This document shows, piece by piece, positions 1 through 10,894 of a DNA stretch of 64,000 nt. This stretch comes from Marinospirillum alkaliphilum DSM 21637 (lineage in GTDB: Bacteria; Pseudomonadota; Gammaproteobacteria; Pseudomonadales; Halomonadaceae). The notes beneath the pieces are model-generated. The model was not told the origin of the DNA. It saw only the letters and a list, made by a program, of their open reading frames with translations, and ran no database searches. The position numbers and the translations under genes are program-made. The DNA lies in the NCBI RefSeq assembly GCF_900119735.1, contig NZ_FPJW01000001.1, positions 282,914 to 346,913 on the forward strand, in the 5' to 3' direction. Each line of letters begins with the position of its first letter. Position 1 is the first letter of the stretch.

Positions 1-1289
<1,289 letters not shown>

Positions 1290-1293
<4 letters not shown>

Positions 1294-2387
1294 CAGGCAA
1301 ACAGCCGGTATTACTGATGGCTGGTGGAACCGGTGGTCATATTTTCCCCGCCCTGGCTGTGGCACGTTTGTTACAGCAGTCGGGATACCCGGTTGAATGG
1401 TTGGGCAGTAGTGGCAGTATGGAAGCAGAACGAGTACCTGCGGCCGGTTTACCTTTCCATGCCCTGGCGGTATCTGGTTTGCGTGGCAAGGGCTACAAAA
1501 AACTGTTTTTAGCGCCTTTTTTGCTGTTGCGAAGTGTCTGGCAGGCAATGGTTATTTTGCGGCGTGTTAAACCTTGCTGTGTTGTCGGTTTTGGTGGTTT
1601 TGCCAGTGGGCCGGGTGGTATCGCCGCCTGGCTGTTGGGTATTCCACTGAGTATCCATGAACAAAATGCCTTGCCGGGCATGACCAATCGCATTCTGGCC
1701 CGCCTGGCCCGCCACGTTTTTACTGCTTTCCCTCAGGCCTTTGCCCATTCCGGATCAATCAGGAACAAGGTGATTTGTGTCGGTAACCCGGTACGGGCCG
1801 AGTTGTTGCAACTTGCAGCCCCGACCCTGCGTTATGCGCAGCGTACGGGGCCACTGCGTTTGTTGGTGATTGGTGGTAGTTTGGGCGCTCAGGTATTCAA
1901 TGAACGCTTACCTCAGGCTTTGTCATTGTTACCACCCGATGCCCAGCTCTGGGTACGTCACCAGTGTGGTGCTGGTCGAGCAACCTCAGTGCAACAGCTC
2001 TATCAGCATGGTTGGCCAGAGGGGCAGGTTGAGGTACAGGATTTTATTGATGATATGGCAGCAGCATTTGACTGGGCTGATCTGGTTGTCTGTCGTGCGG
2101 GTGCGTTAACCGTTTCTGAGCTGGCTGCCGTCGGTGTTGCTTCGGTGTTGGTACCCTTCCCCTTTGCGGTGGATGATCATCAGACGCATAATGCCCATTT
2201 TCTTGCTGATGCAGGGGCTGCGGTTTTGTTGCCACAAAAGCAATTGAGTGCAGCCAGCCTGGCTGAGTTACTCGGTTCTTTGTGGCAGCGTGAACAACTG
2301 GTGGACATGGCGGAAAAAGCACGGCAACTGGCCAGGCCGGATGCCGGAGAACAATTGATAAAAAACCTTCTGAAGGACGTGACATGA
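1290..2387 (+). CDS. murG: MurG, UDP-GlcNAc:lipid I N-acetylglucosaminyltransferase
   Basis: Peripheral inner-membrane GT28 glycosyltransferase that adds GlcNAc to lipid I to make lipid II. The 365-residue protein starts with the glycine-rich loop [16 protein letters not shown] (residues 10-25), contains IHEQNALPG and [12 protein letters not shown] in the N-terminal lobe, and has the UDP-GlcNAc lobe motifs VIGGSLGAQ and [15 protein letters not shown] followed by DDHQTHNA. It overlaps ftsW by four bases and murC by four, consistent with one polycistronic dcw message. Confidence 0.98.
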
Positions 2388-3817
2388 CCGATTTACCCTA
2401 CCGTGTACCGACCATGCGTCGTATCTGCCATATCCATTTTGTTGGTATTGGTGGCTCTGGCATGTGTGGTATTGCCGAGGTGCTATTAACCCAGGGGTAT
2501 CAAGTCACTGGCTCTGACCTTAAGACGGGTGGTGCGATACAGCGTCTGGAGCGCCTGGGAGCCAGGGTTTATATTGGCCACGCTGCCAGTCATATTGAAG
2601 GAACCGATGTGGTGGTGGTATCCAGTGCCATCAATGAAAGCAACCCAGAGGTAAGTGCAGCATTGGAGGCACGTATTCCAGTGGTGCGACGGGCGGAAAT
2701 GCTGGCCGAGTTGATGCGTTTCCGGCATGGCATTGCAGTGGCCGGTACCCACGGTAAAACCACCACCACCAGCTTGATTGCTTCCATTCTGGCAGAGGCA
2801 GGTCAGGACCCTACTTTTGTCATCGGTGGCAAGCTGACTCAGGCAGGCACCAATGCCCGACTGGGTGAATCGCGTTATCTGGTGGCAGAGGCGGATGAGT
2901 CAGATGCCTCTTTCCTGCACTTGCAGCCGATGGTATCGATTGTCACCAACATTGATGCTGACCACATGTCCACCTATGGTGGTGATTTCGAGAAGCTGAA
3001 ACAAACCTTTATCGAGTTTCTGCATAACCTGCCATTTTATGGCCTGGCCGTGGTCTGCATTGATGATGAAGTGGTGCGTGAGTTGTTGCCAAAAATCAGC
3101 CGGCCGTTGCTGACTTATGGTTTTGCCGAGGATGCAGACTATCGTGCAGTCAACTTCAGTCAGCAGGGGCGTGAAATCAGTTTCACTGTTTTGCGGCCCG
3201 GAGAACTGCCGCCGCTGGATATTCGTCTGAAAATCCCAGGCCGTCATAACGTGTTAAATGCTCTGGCAGCCATTGCTGTTGCCACCGATGAAGGCATTGC
3301 AGATGCTGCCATAGTGCAGGGTCTGGCTGGCTTTCAGGGGGTTGGCCGCCGTTTCCAGCAGCTGGGTAACTTCCCGGTTGGGCAAGGCGAAATCATGCTG
3401 GTGGATGATTACGGTCATCACCCCAGAGAAGTTGAAGCAGTGATACAGGCTGTGCGTGAGGGTTGGCCTGATCGGCGTCTGGTGATGATTTATCAGCCAC
3501 ATCGTTACACCCGCACAAGAGATTTATATGAAGACTTTGTAAAGGTGTTATCACGTGTTGATACGCTTGTTCTGCTGGACGTTTATGCTGCCGGTGAGGC
3601 GGTGATTCCAGGTGCTGATGGTCGCAGTTTGAGTGGTTCCATTCGTCAGCGCGGCAAACTTGATCCTTTGTTTGTGGATGCTGCTGATGAGCTGGAGTCC
3701 TTGCTGGCTGACGTGTTGCGTCCTGGTGATATCCTGTTGACTCAGGGTGCCGGGGATATTGGTGGTATAGCCCAGCGTCTGGCTGCTACCCAACTTGAAT
3801 TTGTAAAAGTTGTTTGA
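2384..3817 (+). CDS. murC: MurC, UDP-N-acetylmuramate:L-alanine ligase
   Basis: Cytoplasmic ATP-dependent ligase that adds the first amino acid, L-Ala, to UDP-MurNAc. The 477 residues show the Mur-ligase order: N-terminal UDP-binding Rossmann region with [17 protein letters not shown] (residues 18-34), central P-loop [11 protein letters not shown] (near 120), the [10 protein letters not shown] segment, and the C-terminal domain with [12 protein letters not shown] and [10 protein letters not shown]. Length is typical. It starts within the murG stop (ATGA) and is followed by ddl after 12 bases. No murB lies next to it; that gene must be elsewhere. Confidence 0.98.
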   Translation: MTDLPYRVPTMRRICHIHFVGIGGSGMCGIAEVLLTQGYQVTGSDLKTGGAIQRLERLGARVYIGHAASHIEGTDVVVVSSAINESNPEVSAALEARIPVVRRAEMLAELMRFRHGIAVAGTHGKTTTTSLIASILAEAGQDPTFVIGGKLTQAGTNARLGESRYLVAEADESDASFLHLQPMVSIVTNIDADHMSTYGGDFEKLKQTFIEFLHNLPFYGLAVVCIDDEVVRELLPKISRPLLTYGFAEDADYRAVNFSQQGREISFTVLRPGELPPLDIRLKIPGRHNVLNALAAIAVATDEGIADAAIVQGLAGFQGVGRRFQQLGNFPVGQGEIMLVDDYGHHPREVEAVIQAVREGWPDRRLVMIYQPHRYTRTRDLYEDFVKVLSRVDTLVLLDVYAAGEAVIPGADGRSLSGSIRQRGKLDPLFVDAADELESLLADVLRPGDILLTQGAGDIGGIAQRLAATQLEFVKVV

Positions 3818-3829
3818 GCCGAGGTATGC

Positions 3830-4774
3830 ATGAAGCGGACAGATCAGGAGATTCAGGCACTGGGACGTGTGGCTGTGCTGATGGGTGGCTGCTCGGCTGA
3901 ACGAGAGGTTTCTTTGCGCAGTGGCCAGGCCGTGCTTGCTGCATTATTGCGCTCGGGTGTGAATGCTTTTGGTCTGGAGCTGGGACCGGATGCCTTGGCG
4001 CAGATCATGGCTGAACCCATGGATCGGGCATTTATTGCCCTGCATGGTCGCGGTGGAGAGGACGGCAGCATTCAAGGCGTGCTGGAGTGGTTGCGCATTC
4101 CTTATACCGGTAGTGATGTGATGGCATCAGCACTGGCAATGGATAAATACAAGTGCAAACAAGTCTGGCAGGGCATGGGGCTGCCGACCCCTGCTTCGGC
4201 ATTACTGACGCCTGACATTGATGCGCAGACGTTGGTCGAGCGTTTGGGTCTGCCATTGATGGTTAAACCTTCACATGAAGGCTCCAGCATTGGCATGAGC
4301 AAGGTGACATCGGCCGAACAGCTGGCGGCAGCCTATGATGAGGCGGCACGTTATGATGACCGGATTCTGGCCGAACAGTACATTACCGGTGCCGAGTTCA
4401 CTGCCAGTATTGTTGATGACCAGGCACTACCACTGATTGGTTTAAAAACCACCCACGACTTTTATGATTTCAGTGCCAAATACATGGCTACAGATACGCG
4501 TTACCTGTTGCCTTGTGGACTGGATGCGGCGGAAGAGGCCCGCCTGCAGCAACTGGCTCTGGAGGCCTATAAGGCAGTGGGTTGTGAGGGTTGGGGGCGG
4601 GTTGACATCATGGTTGATGAACAAGGCCAGCCCTGGCTGCTGGAAGTGAATACCAGTCCGGGTATGACGGACCACAGTCTGGTACCTCAGGCAGCAGCTT
4701 ATGCCGGTGTGGATTTTGATACCCTGGTGCTCAATATTCTTGCGACAGCACGCCTGAAGGTGTTTCGTGGCTAG
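3830..4774 (+). CDS. ddl: D-alanine:D-alanine ligase (DdlB type)
   Basis: ATP-grasp enzyme that makes the D-Ala-D-Ala dipeptide used by MurF. At 314 residues it is the short B-type form usual in dcw clusters. Visible motifs are VLMGGCSAEREVSLRSG (N-terminal substrate loop), HGRGGEDGSIQG, KPSHEGSSIGMSKV (ATP-binding) and LLEVNTSPGMTDHSLVP, which supplies the Mg and D-Ala binding residues. A GAGGT ribosome site lies just upstream of the ATG. The 3' end overlaps ftsQ by eight bases. Confidence 0.97.
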   Translation: MKRTDQEIQALGRVAVLMGGCSAEREVSLRSGQAVLAALLRSGVNAFGLELGPDALAQIMAEPMDRAFIALHGRGGEDGSIQGVLEWLRIPYTGSDVMASALAMDKYKCKQVWQGMGLPTPASALLTPDIDAQTLVERLGLPLMVKPSHEGSSIGMSKVTSAEQLAAAYDEAARYDDRILAEQYITGAEFTASIVDDQALPLIGLKTTHDFYDFSAKYMATDTRYLLPCGLDAAEEARLQQLALEAYKAVGCEGWGRVDIMVDEQGQPWLLEVNTSPGMTDHSLVPQAAAYAGVDFDTLVLNILATARLKVFRG

Positions 4775-5465
4775 AATGCTGTTCTGGCTGAGGGTGATTT
4801 TACCCTTGGTGGTGCTTTTGCTACTGGTTGGCTATTGGCTGAACTGGACTCTGGCACGCCCTGTGGGTCAGGTTGCCATCTATGGCGAGGTTCGTCATAG
4901 CGATCTGGCGCAATTGCAGCAACGTGCTTTGCCCTGGTTGGAAGAGCCCTTCTGGAAAGTGGATCTGCAAGGACTCAAACAGGCACTGGAGCAGGACCCC
5001 TGGTTAAAAAAAGTGCAGATCAGTCGGCACTGGCCAGACCGGATTCAACTGGATCTGGTGGAGCGGGAAGCCTGGGCACGCTGGAATGAAACAGCGCTGA
5101 TTGATGTTGATGGTCAGGGGTTCCACCCACCAACACCTGTGCAGCCTTTACCTGCTCGCCATATTCATGCAGGCGTGGAATCCATGCCAGAAGCTGTACA
5201 GCTTTGGCATAAGCTGGAGCCTTTGCTCGAGGCGCGTGATCTGGAATTAACCGGATTACGCTATGAGGCGCGAGGTTCCTGGCAGTTAGAACTCGATGGA
5301 GCTGTCCGGGTGCTGGTTGGTCGTGATAACATGGAAGCCCGCATCAACCGTTTTTTGTGGGCCTGGACAGCTTGGCTGGCAGCAGAGTCAGAAAAAATCG
5401 AGCGGATTGATTTGCGTTATCCCAATGGTATGTCGGTTGCCTGGCTAGAGTCAGGTCGAAAATAA
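4767..5465 (+). CDS. ftsQ: FtsQ, cell division protein linking early and late divisome
   Basis: Bitopic inner-membrane divisome scaffold, 232 residues. A short cytoplasmic start is followed by one transmembrane helix (about residues 6-28), then a periplasmic POTRA domain (VAIYGEVRHSDLAQLQ from about 37) and the FtsQ beta domain with DPWLKKVQISRHWPDRIQLDLVEREAWARW. It overlaps the ddl end and sits 19 bases before ftsA. Family sequence conservation is weak in general; the assignment rests on topology, the POTRA and WP-R-L motifs, and position. Confidence 0.95.
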   Translation: MARMLFWLRVILPLVVLLLLVGYWLNWTLARPVGQVAIYGEVRHSDLAQLQQRALPWLEEPFWKVDLQGLKQALEQDPWLKKVQISRHWPDRIQLDLVEREAWARWNETALIDVDGQGFHPPTPVQPLPARHIHAGVESMPEAVQLWHKLEPLLEARDLELTGLRYEARGSWQLELDGAVRVLVGRDNMEARINRFLWAWTAWLAAESEKIERIDLRYPNGMSVAWLESGRK

Positions 5466-5484
5466 TCAAGGAGTTAGCCTGCGT

Positions 5485-6747
5485 ATGGCTCACCAATCCA
5501 ACCACGGTAATCTTGTTGTCGGCCTGGATATCGGTACATCCAAGGTGGTCGCCATTGTTGGGCAGCGTACACCGGAAGGAAAACTGGAAATCATTGGTCT
5601 GGGTTCCCACCCTTCCCGCGGTATGAAAAAAGGCGTGGTGGTTAATATTGATTCAACCGTGCAATCCATTCGTCGTGCGGTTGAAGAAGCTGAATTGATG
5701 GCTGGCTGTGAAATTCATTCTGTCTATGTGGGAATTGCCGGTAGCCACGTACACAGCATGAACTCCCATGGTATTGTTGCCATTCGAGATCGTGAAGTGC
5801 GTGAGGCAGATCTGGAGCGGGTTATTGATGCAGCTCGTGCCGTTGCCATTCCTGCTGATCAGAAAATCATTCATATTCTGCCGCAGGAATACGCGATTGA
5901 TAACCAGGAGGGTATTCGTGAACCCCTTGGTATGTCTGGTGTGCGTCTGGAAGCCAAGGTGCATCTGGTCACCTGCGCAGTTAATGCCGTTCAGAATATT
6001 GAAAAGTGTGTGCGTCGCTGTGGTCTGGAAGTTGAAGATATTATTCTGGAACAATTGGCATCCAGTTATGCAGTATTAACTGAAGATGAAAAAGAACTGG
6101 GTGTATGTATTGTTGATATCGGGGGAGGGACAACCGATATTGCTATTTTTACGGAAGGTGCCATACGTCATACTGCCGTTATTCCGATTGCCGGTGACCA
6201 GGTCACGAATGACATTGCCATGGCACTGCGTACACCAACGGTTCATGCTGAAGACATCAAGATCAAGTATGCTTGCGCCTTGACTCAGCTGGCTGGCCCA
6301 GACGAAATGCTGAAAGTCCCCAGTGTTGGTGATCGTCCGCCGCGTGACTTGTCTCGACAGGCTTTGGCTGAAGTGGTTGAGCCACGTTATGACGAGCTGT
6401 TTACACTGATTCTGGCGGAAATCCGCCGCAGTGGGTATGAGAATCTGATCCCTGCCGGTATTGTGCTGACCGGTGGCACCTCAAAAATGGAAGGTGCGGT
6501 AGATCTGGCTGAAGAAATCTTTCATGCACCGGTTCGCCTCGCCAGTCCGCAGTTTGTGGTGGGACTGGATGATGTGGTCAGTAATCCGATTCATGCAACG
6601 GGTGTGGGGCTATTGCACTATGCTTTGCAGCGCACGGTGGCTGAAGGTTTGCCAGAAGGTGGATATCGACACGAGCCGCTACGGGCTGAAATGACCCAGG
6701 AGGGGGTGATTCAGCGAGTGAAACATTGGTTTCAGCGACAGTTTTAA
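5485..6747 (+). CDS. ftsA: FtsA, actin-like FtsZ membrane anchor
   Basis: ATP-binding actin-fold protein that tethers FtsZ to the inner membrane and recruits later division proteins. The 420 residues match the usual length. They contain the phosphate-1 loop VVGLDIGTSKVVAIVG near the N-terminus, VCIVDIGGGTTDIAIF (phosphate 2) and GIVLTGGTSKMEGAVDLAEE (adenosine motif). The C-terminal amphipathic segment VIQRVKHWFQRQF is the membrane-targeting helix. The ATG follows an AAGGAG site at 5468-5473. Confidence 0.98.
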   Translation: MAHQSNHGNLVVGLDIGTSKVVAIVGQRTPEGKLEIIGLGSHPSRGMKKGVVVNIDSTVQSIRRAVEEAELMAGCEIHSVYVGIAGSHVHSMNSHGIVAIRDREVREADLERVIDAARAVAIPADQKIIHILPQEYAIDNQEGIREPLGMSGVRLEAKVHLVTCAVNAVQNIEKCVRRCGLEVEDIILEQLASSYAVLTEDEKELGVCIVDIGGGTTDIAIFTEGAIRHTAVIPIAGDQVTNDIAMALRTPTVHAEDIKIKYACALTQLAGPDEMLKVPSVGDRPPRDLSRQALAEVVEPRYDELFTLILAEIRRSGYENLIPAGIVLTGGTSKMEGAVDLAEEIFHAPVRLASPQFVVGLDDVVSNPIHATGVGLLHYALQRTVAEGLPEGGYRHEPLRAEMTQEGVIQRVKHWFQRQF

Positions 6748-6920
6748 TCGATTTGCTTTTTTCATGTAATTAAACAAGGATAGGCAGCAGATTTTTTTAT
6801 CAAATGGCTTTCAAATAGTGTTCTGTATTTGTTAGTCTAATGCAAAGTTGCGTAATCAAGCGTTTATGGGCAGTACCGCCTGGCCGCGACAAAGGTGGGC
6901 TGTTTTCAGGAGACGGGCAA

Positions 6921-8087
6921 ATGGCTTTTGAAATTGTAGATAATACGCCTTCAACATCGGCAGTCATCAAGGTGATTGGCGTGGGTGGTGGTGGTGGTAA
7001 TGCGGTCAACCACATGGTGGCCGAAAAGATTGAGGGTGTTGAGTTTATCTGTGCCAACACCGATGCCCAGGCTTTGAAAACCTATGCGGCCAGAACGGTA
7101 CTCCAGTTGGGTGGTGAAATCACCAAAGGGCTGGGAGCCGGCGCCAATCCTGAAGTGGGTCGCCAGGCAGCTCTGGAAGATCGCAAGTTGATAGAAGAGG
7201 TGTTGCAGGGAGCTGACATGGTGTTCATCACTGCCGGTATGGGTGGTGGTACGGGCACGGGTGCGGCGCCTGTGGTTGCTGAAATTGCCAAGGAGCTGGG
7301 AATTCTTTCTGTAGCGGTAGTGACCAAACCTTTTCCTTTTGAAGGTAAGAAACGCATGCGCCTGGCAGAAGAAGGGATTGAGCAACTGGTGCAGCATGTT
7401 GACTCGTTGATTACCATTCCCAATGAGCGTCTGTTGTCTGTGCTGGGCAAAAACACCTCGCTGCTGAATGCCTTTGGTATTGCCAACAACGTGCTTCTTG
7501 GCGCCGTGCAGGGCATTGCTGAACTGATAACCAACCCGGGTGTGATCAACCTTGACTTTGCCGACGTGCGCACTGTTATGTCCGAAATGGGTATGGCCAT
7601 GATGGGTGCGGGTGCAGCGAAAGGCGATCAGCGTGCACGTGAGGCGGCAGAGCAAGCCGTTCGTTCACCCCTGCTGGAGGATATTGATCTGAAAGGTGCG
7701 CGCGGTATTCTGGTGAATGTCACGGCCAACAGTGACATGACCTTGCATGAGTTCAGTGAAGTGAACGATGTTGTGGGTGAGTTTGCTTCTGAGGATGCAA
7801 CCATCATTGTCGGCACTTCGGTGGACAATAGTCTGGAAGATGAGCTGCGAGTCACTGTTGTTGCAACCGGCCTCAGTCACAAGAATCGTAAGCCGGTTGA
7901 AGCTGAAAAGCAGCAGGCTGCTGTGGTGCAGAAGCCGGTTCGCACCGTGCGCCCTTCGATGGGTGAGGTGTCTGGTGTGGAGGCTGTGGCAGCGGCGCGT
8001 GTTGCCAAGCCGGTTCCCAGCACCAAGACAGAGTCAGATATCGATTATCTGGATATCCCGGCTTTCCTTCGCCGTCAGGCTGACTAG
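6921..8087 (+). CDS. ftsZ: FtsZ, tubulin-like division ring GTPase
   Basis: Polymerising GTPase that forms the cytokinetic Z ring. The 388-residue protein carries the G1 region VIGVGGGGGNAVN (17-30), the tubulin signature GGGTGTGA (108-115), a variable linker from about 320, and the conserved C-terminal peptide DYLDIPAFLRRQAD that binds FtsA and ZipA. I chose the ATG at 6921, preceded by CAGGAGAC, because MAFEIVDN is the family start; the reading frame stays open to 6840 but that extension has no family support. A 173-base gap separates it from ftsA, enough for a separate promoter. Confidence 0.98.
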   Translation: MAFEIVDNTPSTSAVIKVIGVGGGGGNAVNHMVAEKIEGVEFICANTDAQALKTYAARTVLQLGGEITKGLGAGANPEVGRQAALEDRKLIEEVLQGADMVFITAGMGGGTGTGAAPVVAEIAKELGILSVAVVTKPFPFEGKKRMRLAEEGIEQLVQHVDSLITIPNERLLSVLGKNTSLLNAFGIANNVLLGAVQGIAELITNPGVINLDFADVRTVMSEMGMAMMGAGAAKGDQRAREAAEQAVRSPLLEDIDLKGARGILVNVTANSDMTLHEFSEVNDVVGEFASEDATIIVGTSVDNSLEDELRVTVVATGLSHKNRKPVEAEKQQAAVVQKPVRTVRPSMGEVSGVEAVAAARVAKPVPSTKTESDIDYLDIPAFLRRQAD

Positions 8088-8096
8088 GTTGCATAT

Positions 8097-8127
8097 ATCG
8101 GCGCTTCAGTAGCACTGGAGTGCCGAT
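8097..8127 (+). terminator. Long imperfect hairpin after ftsZ, candidate weak terminator or attenuator
   Basis: ATCGGC pairs with GCCGAT at the base, and an inner imperfect stem (GCTTCAGT against ACTGGAGT) closes a three-base loop. The next bases are TGCTTCACATTTTT, so the U tract is delayed. It may reduce read-through from the division operon into lpxC; it is not a textbook terminator. Confidence 0.5.
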
Positions 8128-8163
8128 TGCTTCACATTTTTACAAATATCTTTTTTGCGACAC

Positions 8164-8192
8164 TTTCCATATTTCAGAAGTTTGTTAAAATC
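8164..8192 (+). promoter_or_regulatory. Candidate sigma70 promoter of lpxC
   Basis: A TAAAAT box at 8187-8192 lies 17 bases after TTTCCA at 8164-8169. The -10 is good and the -35 poor. The 183-base gap between ftsZ and lpxC and the hairpin after ftsZ make a separate lpxC promoter reasonable. This is inference from motif spacing only. Confidence 0.3.
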
Positions 8193-8270
8193 TGATGAAT
8201 ATTATGCCCGGGAGCCAGATTTTCGGGTTCATCATGTAGCATAGTCCCGTCGGGACTGAGATGAGTGGCA

Positions 8271-9185
8271 ATGATCAAGCAATGCACCCTGAGAAATACC
8301 ATTCGAGCAACCGGTGTGGGTTTGCACTCTGGCGAGAAGGTTTACCTGACACTGCGTCCTGCTCCTGCCAACACTGGAATTGTTTTTCGACGGGTGGATC
8401 TGGAGCCGGTGGCTGAAATTCATGCTTGTGCCCAGAATGTGACAGAAACAACGCTGTCTACAACCCTTTCGGAAGGTGAGGCCAAGGTCAGTACGGTAGA
8501 GCACCTGCTCTCAGCTTTGGCTGGGTTGGGTATAGATAATCTGTATGTGGAAGTCAGTGCGCCTGAAGTCCCGATCATGGACGGCAGTGCTGGTCCATTT
8601 GTTTTCCTGATCCAGTCAGCTGGCATCCAGGAGCTTGATGCACCCAAGCAGTTTATTCGTATCAAGAAAAAGGTTGAAGTGCGTGAAGATGACAAGCTTG
8701 CCAGCTTCGAGCCTTATGATGGATTCCGCGTAGGCTTCAGCATCGACTTTGATCACCCGGTGTTTCGTGATCAGAAGCAGAATGCAGTGATTGATTTTTC
8801 AACCACTTCTTTTGTTCGTGAAGTCAGTCGTGCCCGTACCTTTGGTTTTATGCGTGATATTGAGTATTTGCGCTCACGCAACCTGGCATTGGGTGGCAGC
8901 ATGGAAAATGCCATTGTGGTTGATGACTATCGTATCCTCAATGAAGACGGCTTGCGTTATGAGGATGAGTTCGTTAAACACAAGGTTCTGGATGCCATTG
9001 GTGATCTGTACCTGCTGGGCAAGAGCCTTATTGGCGAGTTCAAGGGTCACAAGTCAGGTCATGGTTTGAACAATCGCCTGTTGCGCGAGCTGATTCGCCA
9101 GCCTGATGCCTGGGAAGTGGTGACCTTTGTGGGTGAGGAAGAGCGCTCTCCAATATCCTATTCGTCATCACCGGCTGTCGCCTAA
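8271..9185 (+). CDS. lpxC: LpxC, UDP-3-O-acyl-N-acetylglucosamine deacetylase
   Basis: Zinc deacetylase for the first committed step of lipid A synthesis, cytoplasmic. With the start at ATG 8271 the protein is 304 residues and begins [24 protein letters not shown], the family start; an in-frame GTG at 8265 would add only two residues. The zinc and catalytic signatures are present: [12 protein letters not shown] (H78), [14 protein letters not shown] and [12 protein letters not shown] (catalytic His). Position after ftsZ is the classic gammaproteobacterial arrangement. A terminator follows within 30 bases. Confidence 0.97.
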   Translation: MIKQCTLRNTIRATGVGLHSGEKVYLTLRPAPANTGIVFRRVDLEPVAEIHACAQNVTETTLSTTLSEGEAKVSTVEHLLSALAGLGIDNLYVEVSAPEVPIMDGSAGPFVFLIQSAGIQELDAPKQFIRIKKKVEVREDDKLASFEPYDGFRVGFSIDFDHPVFRDQKQNAVIDFSTTSFVREVSRARTFGFMRDIEYLRSRNLALGGSMENAIVVDDYRILNEDGLRYEDEFVKHKVLDAIGDLYLLGKSLIGEFKGHKSGHGLNNRLLRELIRQPDAWEVVTFVGEEERSPISYSSSPAVA

Positions 9186-9210
9186 AATTGCCAGCAAGTC
9201 ATGACCAATA

Positions 9211-9237
9211 AAAAGGCCGACGCAAGTCGGCTTTTTT
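9211..9237. terminator. Bidirectional rho-independent terminator between lpxC and the DciA-like gene
   Basis: GCCGAC (9216-9221), loop GCAA, GTCGGC (9226-9231), with an A-rich flank on the left and six T on the right. It serves lpxC on the plus strand and overlaps the stop codon of the convergent gene, serving that one as well. Confidence 0.9.
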
Positions 9238-9700
9238 ATTGGTCGTTTTCTTCTTTGTGATTGGCAATGCGATGTAGCGAAGCTTTGAGCCTGGCGTGCT
9301 GAATTTCATTGGCAAGCTCAGCCATGACCTTGCGGGCATGGGGAGTGATGCGCGTTTTTTTTATTTTGGGTCTGGCTGGTGGAGGGTCAGGTCGAACCAG
9401 TGCTTCGATTTTTTCCAGTTCAGGTAGTTGTTTTTTCAGGCTCCTGATTAATTCCTGCTCAAGAAATCGAAGTTGTGTCAGGTTGCCGGCGCTCCCTGTT
9501 AGCAGGGTCAGGCGCTGGTTCTGGTAATTGGCAACCCGGAAAAAATCGCGCAATTCAGCAGGTAAAGCAGCTTTTACAAGTGTTTCCAATTGTTTCAAAT
9601 ATGCTGCCTTGTTTAATACCTGGCCGAAAATTGACGTATCTTTGTTAATCAGAGCATTTAGGGATTTTGTTCTGCCTGTTCTTGCCTTTATACTCACCAC
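9236..9700 (-). CDS. DciA-like protein (DUF721 family), possible helicase-loading factor
   Basis: The 154-residue protein begins SLNALINKDTSIFGQVLNKA and continues with a basic, helix-rich body containing FFRVANYQNQRLTLLTGSAG and LRFLEQELIRSLKKQLPELEKIEAL, the pattern of the DUF721/DciA family. DciA proteins help load the replicative helicase DnaB in bacteria lacking DnaC. The residues after about 95 are a proline- and lysine-rich tail. The start is a GTG doublet at 9700/9697 behind an AGGGGG site. It is convergent with lpxC and divergent from the M23 gene, the same arrangement I recall in Pseudomonas. Function is by homology only. Confidence 0.8.
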   Translation of the reverse strand: MVSIKARTGRTKSLNALINKDTSIFGQVLNKAAYLKQLETLVKAALPAELRDFFRVANYQNQRLTLLTGSAGNLTQLRFLEQELIRSLKKQLPELEKIEALVRPDPPPARPKIKKTRITPHARKVMAELANEIQHARLKASLHRIANHKEENDQ

Positions 9701-9780
9701 TGCCCCCTAGAAGTTCTGGATTATCAGAGCTTAGTCAAAAACCACCAAAACACCAAGGGGCAAGGAATGGGAAGCAATCG

Positions 9781-10710
9781 ATGAATCTGATTTTCTGCAG
9801 CAGCAAGCATAGCTCAAGCCGATCCATCAATCTTACGCCAGGGTTACTGGCAATGGTTTTTTCGGTGGTGTTCATGATTCCGGCCGCGATGGGTGGCATG
9901 TTGGTTTACTGGTGGGTGGATGCCAGTGAACGAATGATGAAGGATCAAGCCAGCTTGATGTGGACACGTGAGCTGGAGGCGCAGCGCCAGGAAGTGGAAG
10001 ACCTGAAGCGCAAATCTCTGGAGCGTATTGATGCGCTGACCCCCAAGATTGGTGAGCTGCAGGCCCGTCTGTTCCGTCTGGATGCACTGGGTAAGCGTCT
10101 TACCTCTGTTGCAAACCTCAGTGATGAATTTGATTTTGACCAGCCACCGCCACTGGGTGGTCCTGAGTATGTGTTTGAAGAAAGCTCTGGTTATACCGAT
10201 TCAGAGTTGATGGAAGCACTGGACTCACTGAATCAGAAAATTGAGCAGCGTCAGCAGCAGTTGGAGCTGATTCATTCCTTGCTGACCAATCGTAGTTTTG
10301 CTGAGCAGGTTTATATTGCTGGTCGTCCGATTGAGCGTGGTTGGATGTCTTCGCCCTTTGGTCGTCGTAGTGATCCTTTTACCGGCCGTAGCTCCTGGCA
10401 CGAAGGGATAGATTACGCCGGTAAAGAAAACTCCAATGTTATTGCTACTGGTGCTGGTGTGGTGGTGTTTGCATCGCGCCGTGGCGGTTTTGGTAAGCTG
10501 GTTGAAATTGATCATGGAGACGGTTATCTGACCCGTTATGCCCACCTGAATGACTTCAAGGTTGCTAAAGGTGACATCGTTCAGCGTGGTGACGTCATTG
10601 GACTGATGGGTTGTACCGGTCGTTGTACTGGTACCCACGTCCACTATGAAATCCTGCGTAATGGTCGTGCAGTCGATCCGGTTCGTTATGTATCTCGCGC
10701 TGCTCCCTGA
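9781..10710 (+). CDS. M23 (LytM-type) zinc endopeptidase, membrane anchored
   Basis: Probable periplasmic murein endopeptidase or amidase-activator relative, 309 residues. One transmembrane helix (about 21-45) precedes a coiled coil (about 60-110), a linker, and a C-terminal LytM domain. The zinc ligands are all present: H207 and D211 in HEGIDYAG and H286/H288 in THVHYEIL, so unlike EnvC/NlpD it looks catalytically intact. The ATG at 9781 has AAGGAATGGG upstream. It lies between lpxC and secA, as in Pseudomonas, and ends at a strong terminator. Confidence 0.9.
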   Translation: MNLIFCSSKHSSSRSINLTPGLLAMVFSVVFMIPAAMGGMLVYWWVDASERMMKDQASLMWTRELEAQRQEVEDLKRKSLERIDALTPKIGELQARLFRLDALGKRLTSVANLSDEFDFDQPPPLGGPEYVFEESSGYTDSELMEALDSLNQKIEQRQQQLELIHSLLTNRSFAEQVYIAGRPIERGWMSSPFGRRSDPFTGRSSWHEGIDYAGKENSNVIATGAGVVVFASRRGGFGKLVEIDHGDGYLTRYAHLNDFKVAKGDIVQRGDVIGLMGCTGRCTGTHVHYEILRNGRAVDPVRYVSRAAP

Positions 10711-10730
10711 TGTATCGATCGGTTGAGTAG

Positions 10731-10758
10731 AAAAACACCCGCTGCGGCGGGTGTTTTT
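10731..10758. terminator. Strong rho-independent terminator after the M23 gene
   Basis: AAAAACACCCGC, loop TGCG, GCGGGTGTTTTT: a 12-base perfectly paired stem ending in a T run. The symmetric A/T flanks make it potentially bidirectional. Confidence 0.93.
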
Positions 10759-10894
10759 ATTGGTGCACAGTAGTAAATGAAATGCTGACTCAAAAGTGCA
10801 TTGCTTACCCTTGCTGGTGCCACACTTTTGCTTGAAAACATGGTATGTTGTTGCGCTAAAACGCCCATCATCCAACCACGGGTAAGGACAGTCG